Positions 11,395 through 20,943 of a DNA stretch of 64,000 nt are shown one piece after another. The notes under the pieces were generated by a model. It had not been told where the DNA came from, did not search any database, and was given only the letters and a program-made list of their open reading frames with translations. The translations under genes were made by a program, and so were the position numbers. Numbering within the stretch: the first letter of the stretch is position 1; each line of letters opens with the position of its first letter. The DNA lies in the NCBI GenBank assembly GCA_018136815.1, contig CM030941.1, forward strand, positions 19,771 to 83,770. Reading direction: 5' to 3'. Origin of the DNA: Isochrysis galbana (lineage: Eukaryota; Haptophyta; Isochrysidales; Isochrysidaceae).

Positions 11395-12773
11395 TGTATT
11401 CCTGCCCATCTGAAGGCTGTAGGCATGAATATTCGTGTAAGGTACGCGCTCACAATTACAATTGAACAGTTCCCCGTGTTGCCACTGACGCACAAGACAC
11501 ACAGATTTGGATTCCCCATGGTCTCAAGTCCAGGTTTGCAGGTTTTGGTCTCGAAATTTGCGATTCGAATTTTGTTTTTGCTGTTACTATAATTGTTGGC
11601 TCGTTTAAGGTAATAAACCGGCATGATTCGACTTCTCGTTCTGCAGTGCTCTGCGAGACTCCTCTCTCTCTCTCTCTCTCTCCGTCCGCCTCTCCTCGGC
11701 CGACGGCAAGAAGATTCGTCCAAAACATTCTCCGGTCCCAGATATCTCGTGGGGGTCTCTCCGCGCTCCGCGAGGGAAAGGACGCGATCTCGCTCCGAGA
11801 TCACCCTCGCGCCCTCCCACGCTGCCCCGCCGTGCCCTCGGTCCCTCGCCCCCCGCGCAGGTTCTTCCTCTCGGCGTGCCATCCGTCGCCTCCGGCCGTT
11901 ATATTATTCCCCCCCCCGCGCGAGGTTCTTTCTCCTCCGCGCGCGGTTCGTTTCCTCCGGCCGTCGTTCGTTCCCCCCCCGCGCGCTGTTTCCCCCCCCT
12001 CGCTTCGATTCCTCTCGCGATTCCTTCGATGATTGCCTCCATCTCGTCCGTTCTTCTTCGCGATCTCGCGGAGGGGGCACCGACGTTTAATGTTAGTTTC
12101 GTCGCGGTTTCGATGAAAGAAAGGAAGAACGAATGGCACGCGCCTCGCGTCTCGCGTCTTGTTTCGTCGCCCCTTGCTCGTCGCTTGTCTAGAAGGTCTC
12201 TCCGCACATCGCCTTCTTCCCCCGGCGCGATTTGGATCTCTCCTCGACCCTCCGCGTTGGCTTCAGCGGACGAGTTCACTTTAACGATAGTTCGAACCCT
12301 TCGTTGCGTAGTTATGCGCTCTCTTTCCGTATTCTTCGCGCATGACGAGCGATCGCGACTCAGCCTTCGCCGCGCGGGAGGGGTTTGTTTATCGTATGAT
12401 TCCGGAGTGTTTACGTTAGTTTTCTGAGCCCAAGGACTTTGGTTTTTGGTTTCTTGTGAGTGTTTTTGTAGCAACTTCGTCGAGTCCCACCGTGTTCCCA
12501 AGCGAGTCCCCCCGAGTTCCCGAGTCTATACCCGAGTCAACGAGTCAATACAAGCAAGCACGCGCCTGAGCCACCCCCAGTCGCCTGCCACCACCTCCCC
12601 AAGCCTCCTTCCGCACTTCCGCGCCCTCCGTGCGTCGTGCGTCGTGCGTCGATCACCATGCCCGTAGTCACCCCGAGGAAAGCTCCATGAGCTCCCCGCA
12701 AGAACGCTTCCGCGCTAGCTGCCGGCGCGCCCTCGCAGGCATCTCCAAGAGTGAGATGAGCCTTGCTCTGACA
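11395..12773 (+). repeat. 5' LTR of copy A (1379 bp, TG...CA)
   Basis: It aligns over its whole length with 7354-8737, with many one-base differences. It contains the same CT run, the C-rich blocks and the gag start region. The sequence after its terminal CA is AGCACAAAATC, which does not look like a standard tRNA primer-binding site. The 5' limit is placed where similarity to the other LTR begins. Confidence 0.82.
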
Positions 12774-15417
12774 AGCACAAAATCTTCGCTCGCGCCTTCG
12801 GCTCCGGTCGTCACGTCGAGTTCTTCCCTTGAGAAATCTTCATCGTCCCCGCGTCATGAGCCCGTCTCTTCTTCTTCTCTTCCCGAACTGTTCGGGTCGA
12901 AGTCTCCTGGGGAAGAGAGCCTCGTGGGACCCCTCCCTTCTTCAAAGGAGAGCCTTTCCGAGCCAGTTCTCCCCCCCTCTCGCCTCTCCGCGCCGACGGT
13001 CGAAGTTCCGCCGCCTCCGCGGGCCTCTACTCACACCCCGTCAACTGGAGCTGGAATGGGTCCTCTAGCCTCGTCCGTTGCTCCACCGGTGGCCTTTCCT
13101 CTCCTTTCTTTCGCTGATCCTTTGCCAAGTGTTCCTTCCTCTCTCAATCCCTCTGTGGTTGGTGCTGAAGATGATGTGGGTTCCGTCCGGTCCCTCCCTC
13201 CTTTCGAGCCCCCACCATATGAAGAGTTTGTTCCACCCCCGTCGACGTATTCGTACCCCAAACGTAACGTCGTTCCACCTCCGACCGCCACCGTCGGCGC
13301 CGCCCAAATCATGGACCAACAAGTCCAGATCGAGGCTCTCCGCGGCGCTGTCGACCGCCTCGAGTCCTCTACCCTCCAAGCCGCCCAGCGCCACGAAGAA
13401 TTTCAGCGAGAGGTGGGGTCTACCTTCAACACGATACTCAACATTCTACAGGGCCAAGCGGGCACTACGACTTCGTCTCGAGTCGAAACTTCGCCACCGC
13501 TTGTGGAAGAAGGAGACAACTCCATCGGTGCTCCCCCTGCCTCGGCCAAGTTCCCTTCTCAACCTTTGCCCGCCGCGCCGTTCTCCGTTCCGCCAAATCC
13601 GATTTCCGATCCCGTACCCAATACACCCGTTCCTGTCCCGTCTGTCAAGCCTGTTTCTGATCCCCAACCTCCACCCACCGTCGCGGGCCTCCGCTCGCTT
13701 CCAAATCCGGCGACTCGGCGCATCCCGTCGATCCAAGCCTCGCCGGGATGTTTCTGAGCGAGAGGTCATCCTAGCCTCATGGGACCAACTGTTTAACATG
13801 TCCCCCTATGAGGTAGCTTCTCTCTACAAGAACTCCGACGATTTCGAGCTAATCCACGCCATTCTCAACGGCGGCCTCTCTCGGGCCGGCAATGTTTGGC
13901 ACTACCGTGTGTTTTTCGAGAAGGAGCACGTGACCAAGTGGGCTCGGAGCCGCTTCTTCCTCGACCGCACCCTCCATCACCAAGTCCGAATGGGCAAAGA
14001 GCTTTCCGAGATCAAGTTCCCCAAGGGCCTGGCCTCGGACAACGTCCAGACAGCGGCCACCTCCTGGAATGATTTTCGTCTGTCCTTCATCAAGCCACTC
14101 GAGCGCGCCCTCTCGCTCGGCTGCGACCACCGTGAAATCTTTACATCCTTGCTAGCGGCCGCCAACTTGTGCACCACCGGCAACCAAAGGATTTACGCCT
14201 TCCTCCTCGATCTCGCCGAAGATCCGGTTCTCTCTCTCAATCCCGCGCTGGCCTGCGACGTGCTTCTCCGCAAGTGCGACGCCACCTTCGCGGCCAACGT
14301 GCCCGGCTTCGCCAAAGACTCCGCCTCCATGGAGTGGGACCGCCTCGTAGCCCGTGAAGCCGGCTCCGATCTCTTAGAGTTATCCAAGAATTTGGTGCGC
14401 GCGTACGTCCGCAAGATGGGTGACGCGAAGGTGGATGCCACGACGGTCTGGGACCACCCAAACATGTCGCACGATATCAATCAACGATTCGAGTCCATCA
14501 TTCGGAACGACAAGGTCGACGCGGCTCGCGGCGTGGATAACGCGACCAAGTTCGGCGAGTGTCTTGCGAAGACTCGCTTCCGCGTCGAGAACCACGAGCT
14601 CCCTCGTTCGGCCCTTTCGTGCGTCAACCTCTGCCAGCGCTACCTGAGCCCGTACGAACAAGCCCGCGCTGGCCAACAAGCGTCGGTCACGGTCGCCGCC
14701 GTGACGCCGCCGGCGACTACTTCCAAGTCCACCAAGACCGCCAAGGTTGCTAAGACTGCCTCTAACCCCGCAGACACTACGGCTTCGATGGTCGCCGCCG
14801 TCCAAGCGGCGGTGGCCGAGGCATTAAAATCGCAAAACAACAACTCGAACCGCAAGGCGACTGGCGCTGACAATCGTCGGGCTCCGCCTCCGCCTACGAA
14901 TTACTCCGCATCGTCTCCGTTACCGGACGCACTTCTTGACCGTCCCCTCGGCAAAAGCACGTCTTCCCGTCGCCAATGTGATCCCCCTCCGAACGGCCTT
15001 GGGCTTCCGGCCGATTCGGGCCTCTCGGAATGGGATCCAGGTAGCTGGTCTCGAGCGCGAGCCCGCTTCTGGCAAATCTCTCGTTACGCGGGTCACCCGG
15101 CCCTTCGCGCTGCGCTCACGCGCTGCCGTCCCTCGGATGCCACCATGACGGCGCCGCGTCTCGACGACTTAGACCGCGACGTCAAGGAGTGGACCGACGC
15201 CAACGGCTGCGCGTACTGCGCCTTTCGTCCCCGGGCTCCATCTGGTACGCCCGAGGCAGACTTGTGGAAGTATGGCACGGGCGACGGAGCTCATAACCCC
15301 GTCGTTTGCCAACCATACATTCGTTTTCTCTGCGAAGGCGGCAGTGGCGAGTGTGGTAACGACCCAGAAGTCCACCGCCGCCTCCGCACGATGGTTGTTC
15401 TCCGTCCGGCCCAGTAG
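12687..15417 (+). CDS. gag: gag polyprotein of copy A (one frameshift near 13700)
   Basis: The start chosen is the ATG at 12687 inside the LTR, in frame to 13757. The frame at 13760-15417 continues the protein, so one extra base lies in the overlap near 13690-13757. The N-terminal third is Ser/Pro-rich and disordered-looking. A likely coiled coil follows near 13310-13450 (EALRGAVDRLES...). The next part, from about 13760, is rich in helix-forming residues and is the probable capsid. A Lys/Thr/Ala-rich stretch precedes the C-terminus. The C-terminus has Cys at 15208, 15217 and 15307 and His at 15292, a CCHC order with a 24-residue central spacer. The frame ends in UAG at 15415. Identification rests on position and layout; I see no direct capsid signature. 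Confidence 0.7.
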
Positions 15418-15435
15418 GTCGCCGGCGGGGCCCAC
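15412..15435 (+). promoter_or_regulatory. In-frame UAG between gag and pol, candidate readthrough site
   Basis: The gag frame ends CAG UAG GUC GCC. I read the same frame from 15418 to the first pol Met at 15988 codon by codon: 190 codons without a stop, and it stays open to 20943. Gag and pol are thus one frame split by one UAG, the arrangement gammaretroviruses use for stop-codon readthrough. The GC-rich downstream sequence (GGCGGGGCCC) could form structure. The alternative is one point mutation in an originally single frame. Copy B cannot decide, because it enters the window downstream. Confidence 0.5.
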
Positions 15436-18400
15436 GTCCGCGCTGTTACCCCGCTACCAGTCCAGGGTAGTGGGCCTGAACGCCACCCACCAAAAGATCG
15501 TATTACGCTACGGCCGAGTACTTCTACGGCCTCCAACCGGTACCCCAAGATTCCCCAAGTTCCAGACAAGCCCTGCCACCTCCATCCCCCTCTTTCTCCT
15601 GCCTCCTCGCCGATTGCCCCTATTTCTCCCAATGCCGATGATTCCATCCTGATTCTCGATATCACGCACGAGTCCTCAAAACCAAGTCAACCGTCACCGC
15701 CTCTCTATCAACTCAAGCCGCTCAACCGCTACCCCCCGCCACTCCTCAAGCATCCCCAGTCCAAGACCTCACGGTCTGCGAAAATCCAGCCGCCGCAGGC
15801 CCAATCCAACCTTCAATCCTTCAAATCAAATTTCGCATGTCCGAGCCACAAAACGTCTCCCGAGTACGAGTCCGAGTCCAAGTCACGTTCAGAATTACCC
15901 TCTTCGTCTTACGCCACCGCGAGCCCATCTACGAGTCTGAGCCCAGTCCAGTCATCACCGGTATCACCAGTCTCCATTACTACGACGATGGAGGCGCAGT
16001 TCTCCGGTTCTTCCCCACTTTCTTTCGAGTCCGAGTCCAAGCCTGTTTTGAGCAAACCCCGTTCTGAGCCATCCGAGTCCGAGTCCGAGTCCGAGTCCGA
16101 GTTTACAACGTCACCGAGTCCTACCACGCGGTCGACCGCAGGATTAACGGAGCTCCAGCCACTCACTGAGCCTCCGACGACCACTCCTTCCGCGGGAGTG
16201 TTCACCTTCGGTCCTCCGCGCCCCGAGTCTGAGTCATTTGGAATCTCCGGTCACTTCCAGAATTCCAACCACAACCGAGCCCCGTTTCACGAGCCACCGC
16301 GTATCGAGTCCAAACACAAGCTGACGCCGAAGCCCTCGACGACAGCCACTGTGTCCTTGTCCGAGCCACCGTTCCGAGTCTCGCCGCAGCCGGCCTGCCA
16401 CTCCAGCAGGCTGCACGCCGCCGAGCCGATCCCTTCCGTTTCCGTTCCGAGTCCGAGTCCAATCGCACAAGACAGTGCATCCCGAGCCCGCGTAATCAAG
16501 CCCGTCACCGAGTCCGAGATTTCGGCCGCACCGAGCCAACCGGTGCTGGCCACCGTGCCCCTATTGTCATCACAAGCTTCAGCTTCGTCCTCACCGACGG
16601 TTGCGACGCCAGGGGGCTTCACCTTTGAGCCGGCCCCGTCCGTTCCCATTTCGAAAGTTAGCCCTGTTATTGGCGTCCAGCACGCCAGAAACGACGAGTC
16701 CGAGTCCGAGTACAAATTAACGTCACCGCGGAGTCCGCGGTCGACCACCGGCGTTCCCACGCCACCCCATCAACCGAGAGCCCTGGAGGAGCTTGAACAG
16801 CCGTCTCCTAGCCCCTCTCAAGTCGCCGAGTCTTCCGAATTCGAGTCTGAATCCACCGTAATTTCAGCGGTCCATCCACCCGCTAGCCCGAGCCAAGTCC
16901 TCCGAAGAATGCTTCGCATTGCAGAACCTCTTCGGCCACTACCCACGCCAGCCGCTGCCGCAGAGCCACCACCCTGGCCCCAGCCTTCCCCGCAGCCGGC
17001 TTCTACGACAGCCACGTCCCTTCTTTCGCCGGCGCCGACCCCGCCGACGACAGAATGCAACGACGTCGATCCCTGGCCTGTTTCCTCTTCCGACGTGACC
17101 ATGGAGAGTGACCACAACTCCTCTGCACGTCGAGGAACGGCGGCCTCCCAAACCGAGCTTCTACGCCCATTGAGCCAGCCCAACCGAGTCCCTGAGCCAT
17201 GTCCTTCATGTCTCTCACCGGTGGTCTCGCGGCCGCGGCGTCCGTCGCCGCCGTCCGACACCCCACTTCTCCGAGTTTCTTCGTCAATCCCGTCCTCCGA
17301 GCCCGTCTCTACGTCGTCGATATCCGAGTCTTCTTCCATTCGTCCTACGTCGCTGCGGCCACCGGTCGCCGCCTCCGAGCACTGCCTGCCTCTCGATACC
17401 ACTGCCACCACCATCATGCGCGTGGCAGCGATCAATGCGTCCGCGATCCAGTCCTTCGATTCCTCTCAAAACAACTCCGATGTCGGCACCCGTGATGATA
17501 CCCCGTCACCCGCTCTCCACGCTCTCGCCTCTCTTCGTGCACGAGCGAGCGGCTCTGCGGTGGTATTACCTCGGCACCTCACGGAGGCAGCCCAAGAGCT
17601 TCGCCGGCCTCGCAATGGCACCCTAGCCTCGCCTGCCGCCGCGCTACCCAAGCACTTCGATGAGCTTTGCGCTGAGCTCACGAAGATGAATCAACGAGTC
17701 CAAGACGGGCTGACGTCTGGCTGTCACGCACCACGCGTTCTCGTCGTTGGCGAGACGAGCGGCGTCGTCTCCTCCATGTTCCTACTCGCCGGTGCTGATG
17801 TAGCTACGTGCGATTTGTATCCTTCCGAGATCGATTACGTGCCCCACTTCCAAGGCGACGCGCTTCATGTCCAAAACCTAGGTTGGGACCTAGTCATCGC
17901 CCACCCGCCCTGCACGTACCTCTCCGCTGTCAGCAGTCAATGGCTCTCCCAAGAACCCGGACGTCGTGCCGCTCTTGAGTCGGCCGCTCGCGTCTTCAAG
18001 TCAATGGCCTCCGCCACTGCTCCGTTTGTAGCGGTCGAGAACCCTCGGATGCATGCGGAAGCTCGCCGTTTAGTCGGGGGGTTGACCCCGACCCAATTCG
18101 TCCAACCCTGGGAGCACGGCACTGGACACCAGAAAGCCACCGGGTTGTACCTCACCAAAGGGCTGCCGCCCCTCCAGCCAACTTGCGTCGTGGATGGCCG
18201 TGAGTCGGCCATGGCTAACCTCTCTCCTTCACCGCACCGTGGCGCTCTTCGCAGCCGCACCTACGTCGGTGTAGCTGGAGCGATGGCGATCCATTGGATG
18301 CCTGTTCTTCTTCGACATTTGAGCCAACAGCGAGACCAGACGTCGACGAAGAAATTGTCCGCGTTAGAGCTACTCGCTTGCGCGCGGTGCAGCCTATTGG

Positions 18401-20943
18401 ACCGGCCTTCACTTAGCTCGACCGAGGCTACCGCCTACGAGCCGTGGTCGGCTCTTCATCGTTATGAGAGGGGGAGGGAAACGAGTGAAGTTTCTTCCGA
18501 CCCCGTTGTTTCCCGTCCAGCTACTCCCGAGTCAGACAACCACGAAGACCAAAAAGAAACCCACGATAACCACGACAACGACACGCCACTCCACGCCTCC
18601 GAGTCTACACTCCACGACCCATTCTCTCCATGGACCGCCCCGCCTCCGGCACGCGCGAGCTCGCCGCGTCCGACGACGCCGACGACTCTCCGGAAGCGGC
18701 GCCAACAATGGCAATCATTCGGAGTGAACGGGGACCAGAAATGGTCCAACGTCACGCTCGAAACCGCTGACGAAATAAGAGCGCAAGCTCTAGCCGGACG
18801 AAACGCCGACGAGGAATCCGACCTCGCCGCTGCCGTCCGAGCGCCGATCGAGTTCGTGGAAGCCAAAGGCATCCGCGCCGAAGAGCTAGCCTCATTAGTT
18901 CGAAGACCCAAGACAGAAGCCCAAGCCCGTCTCGAGAAAGATTGGGAAAAGATGTCCGACCACCCGAGGCACCCCACCGACAAGAGAGGCCTGGGCTACA
19001 CTAGTCCCAAGCTATCACCCTGTACCGCTACCAACGAGGACGACCCCTCTAGGCCCTCTGCCACGATAGCGGCAGTCGGAGTACCCGAAGAGACGACGAC
19101 CAGTTTGACGACGAATTCACCCGAGCAACGACGCTGGCGACCAACCCCGTCCCTGTCCGACACCATTGCACACGTGACCGCGCACCGGCCGGAGAGCGTC
19201 GTGGATACCCTACCATCTGCCTACCCAAGGCATTGTCTATATGTTCGAGATCTAATGGTCTGCCGCTCCGGCGAGGCTGCCGGCAAAGAAGGAGTAATCT
19301 TAGCCGACTCCGCCCTCACGGTCAACAGCACACTCGCTGACACCGGAGCTGGCCCGTCGGTCGTGACCACTTCCCTCTTGTCCAGCCTACCCAACGACGC
19401 ATGCGTCGAGCGGCTGCCGCAAGCCGTAGTGACACCGCTCCATGGCCCAGACGGCCTACCTCTTATCACGCGAGGCAAGGCTCGAATCGTTTTCTCCGTC
19501 GGTGGATTTCTCTTTCGTCATACGTTCATGGTGATTGAAGGCAACCCGATGCTACTGCTCGGGAACGACTTCTTAGCTACGCACGCCGCTTCGATTCAGC
19601 TCGCCTCCGACAGCGCGGACGGCTCTATCACCCTCGGTGCCCCATCCACGGTGGCTCCTCTTGAGGTTAATGGCAGTCCAAGCCCCGACGCTCCGCCGAT
19701 CTTTCGCGTCTCGACGTCACCGATAGCGGTGGTCCCTGTCAGCATGACTTGTGCACAGGTCTGTCCGACCTCCGCGAACCCAATCACGACTGACTTCTTC
19801 CGAGGGCCGCAAGCCGCCGAAAACGACAACCAGCTAGTCTCCGAGCCGCTCTTCAACACGGCCGATGAGTTTGCCGCCAAAGCGCCGGCGTCTTGTGGCT
19901 CCGAGTACCTCCTATATACCCATGAACCTATCACGATCCCGGCCTATCATCGGGCGACGTTTCACGTCCGAATTCCGCTAGCTCTTCGAGAACACGAAGA
20001 CTGCGCCATGCTCGTGGACCGACTCCCTACACGCGAGACTATTGACAGCTCTCCGCTCGTCATCCCTCAAGTAGAGAGGCCGAAATCCGACCACACCATC
20101 GCGGTTACGGTGGCCAATACTGACCCCAAACCACTACACCTTCCGTCGTTCCATCCTGTAGCTTCGCTACAGGTTCGATTCAAGATTCACGCTGGAACTT
20201 ATCACCGCGTCGGTGACAATAACTCGCCGGATGTGATTGAGTCGCTCAACGAGGACCAACGCAAGCTCCTCGAGGCAGCCAAGATCGACCCCGAGGGCCG
20301 TCTCTCGATGCCCCAACGTGAACAAGTTCGTCGTCTACTGGCCCGACGTATCGCTGCTTTCGCAATTGACCCGACTAACCCGAATCACACTCACGTGATG
20401 GAGGTAGAGCTACCGCTCAACCCCGGAGCCGAAGCTCACCGTCACGCACCGTCTAGAGTTGGACGAGAGGGTGAGAAGATCATAGAGGACGAAGTTTGCA
20501 AGATGGAGTCCGCGGGCATCATTAGGAAATCAAATTCGTCGTGGGCCTCTCGAGTCGTGTTAGTCACTAAGAAGGATGGCTCCGTACGTTTCTGCGTAGA
20601 TTATCGCGACGTCAACTCCAAGCTTCGTCTAGAGGACAGCCCTCTTCCCCTCACGGTAGAAGCCATCGACCGATTGTCGTCCGGTCAAGGCAACCTCGAT
20701 TCTCTATTCCTTTGCACCTGGACCTGGCATCTGGTTTCTGGGGTATACCGATCAAAGAATCCGATAAACATATCACCGCGTTCACTACTCATCGCGGCAA
20801 GTACGAGTTCAATTACTTGCCTTTCGGTGTTCAATCCGGTCCCTCGTATATGTGCCGCCTCATGGACGCCGTTCTCGGTGGGCTGGCATGGGAGATTTGT
20901 ATGCCATACTTGGATGATGTCGGCGCCTGGTCGACAGGTGTAG
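15418..20943 (+). CDS. pol: pol polyprotein, first part: linker, methyltransferase-like domain, protease, RT N-terminus
   Basis: The frame is open from the UAG at 15415 to 20943; its first Met is at 15988. Counted from that Met, residues 1 to about 560 are a Ser/Pro/Glu-rich linker with runs of ESESESE. Residues about 580-732 are the methyltransferase-like domain. The aspartic protease has DTGA at 1118-1121 and LLLGNDFL near 1189-1196. RT starts near 1471 (MEVELPLNPG) and continues through FCVDYRDVN. Near 20718 one C is missing against copy B, so the frame leaves RT before the LDLASGF motif and ends 75 codons later. The rest is encoded at 20712-23624. The polyprotein would be cut by its own protease. 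The linker plus methyltransferase module is not part of standard Ty3/gypsy pol. Confidence 0.88.
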   Translation, partial: VAGGAHVRAVTPLPVQGSGPERHPPKDRITLRPSTSTASNRYPKIPQVPDKPCHLHPPLSPASSPIAPISPNADDSILILDITHESSKPSQPSPPLYQLKPLNRYPPPLLKHPQSKTSRSAKIQPPQAQSNLQSFKSNFACPSHKTSPEYESESKSRSELPSSSYATASPSTSLSPVQSSPVSPVSITTTMEAQFSGSSPLSFESESKPVLSKPRSEPSESESESESEFTTSPSPTTRSTAGLTELQPLTEPPTTTPSAGVFTFGPPRPESESFGISGHFQNSNHNRAPFHEPPRIESKHKLTPKPSTTATVSLSEPPFRVSPQPACHSSRLHAAEPIPSVSVPSPSPIAQDSASRARVIKPVTESEISAAPSQPVLATVPLLSSQASASSSPTVATPGGFTFEPAPSVPISKVSPVIGVQHARNDESESEYKLTSPRSPRSTTGVPTPPHQPRALEELEQPSPSPSQVAESSEFESESTVISAVHPPASPSQVLRRMLRIAEPLRPLPTPAAAAEPPPWPQPSPQPASTTATSLLSPAPTPPTTECNDVDPWPVSSSDVTMESDHNSSARRGTAASQTELLRPLSQPNRVPEPCPSCLSPVVSRPRRPSPPSDTPLLRVSSSIPSSEPVSTSSISESSSIRPTSLRPPVAASEHCLPLDTTATTIMRVAAINASAIQSFDSSQNNSDVGTRDDTPSPALHALASLRARASGSAVVLPRHLTEAAQELRRPRNGTLASPAAALPKHFDELCAELTKMNQRVQDGLTSGCHAPRVLVVGETSGVVSSMFLLAGADVATCDLYPSEIDYVPHFQGDALHVQNLGWDLVIAHPPCTYLSAVSSQWLSQEPGRRAALESAARVFKSMASATAPFVAVENPRMHAEARRLVGGLTPTQFVQPWEHGTGHQKATGLYLTKGLPPLQPTCVVDGRESAMANLSPSPHRGALRSRTYVGVAGAMAIHWMPVLLRHLSQQRDQTSTKKLSALELLACARCSLLDRPSLSSTEATAYEPWSALHRYERGRETSEVSSDPVVSRPATPESDNHEDQKETHDNHDNDTPLHASESTLHDPFSPWTAPPPARASSPRPTTPTTLRKRRQQWQSFGVNGDQKWSNVTLETADEIRAQALAGRNADEESDLAAAVRAPIEFVEAKGIRAEELASLVRRPKTEAQARLEKDWEKMSDHPRHPTDKRGLGYTSPKLSPCTATNEDDPSRPSATIAAVGVPEETTTSLTTNSPEQRRWRPTPSLSDTIAHVTAHRPESVVDTLPSAYPRHCLYVRDLMVCRSGEAAGKEGVILADSALTVNSTLADTGAGPSVVTTSLLSSLPNDACVERLPQAVVTPLHGPDGLPLITRGKARIVFSVGGFLFRHTFMVIEGNPMLLLGNDFLATHAASIQLASDSADGSITLGAPSTVAPLEVNGSPSPDAPPIFRVSTSPIAVVPVSMTCAQVCPTSANPITTDFFRGPQAAENDNQLVSEPLFNTADEFAAKAPASCGSEYLLYTHEPITIPAYHRATFHVRIPLALREHEDCAMLVDRLPTRETIDSSPLVIPQVERPKSDHTIAVTVANTDPKPLHLPSFHPVASLQVRFKIHAGTYHRVGDNNSPDVIESLNEDQRKLLEAAKIDPEGRLSMPQREQVRRLLARRIAAFAIDPTNPNHTHVMEVELPLNPGAEAHRHAPSRVGREGEKIIEDEVCKMESAGIIRKSNSSWASRVVLVTKKDGSVRFCVDYRDVNSKLRLEDSPLPLTVEAIDRLSSGQGNLDSLFLCTWTWHLVSGVYRSKNPINISPRSLLIAASTSSITCLSVFNPVPRICAASWTPFSVGWHGRFVCHTWMMSAPGRQV
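17737..18180 (+). other. Cytosine-C5-methyltransferase-like domain in pol, copy A
   Basis: Residues about 584-731 of the pol frame counted from 15988. Seen: VLVVGETSGV with a following hydrophobic helix (a SAM-binding-like loop) and CDLYPSEI ending the second strand. Also seen are WDLVIAHPPCTYLS with Cys642 where C5-methyltransferases have the PC of motif IV, FVAVENPRMH with Glu684-Asn685 where they have ENV, QPWEHGTGHQKAT, and LPPLQPT at the end. The order and spacing match short phage and prophage proteins commonly called DNA cytosine methyltransferase. Target, activity and role are unknown; it could modify element or host DNA, or be a binding relic. It lies upstream of the protease, so it would be released by polyprotein cleavage. 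Confidence 0.75.

Noticed and set aside
13690-13757. Programmed +1 frameshift within gag
   Set aside because: It falls inside gag, not between genes, and no slippery pattern is evident. More likely a one-base insertion or error; a second gag copy would be needed to prove it.
15415-15417. Genome-wide use of UAG as a sense codon
   Set aside because: The SMYD-like gene and the nine-exon membrane gene both end in UAG at sensible places, so UAG acts as a stop here.
20712-20725. Programmed frameshift in RT of copy A
   Set aside because: Copy B keeps the extra C and reads straight through, and no gypsy element needs a shift inside RT. It is a one-base loss or error.
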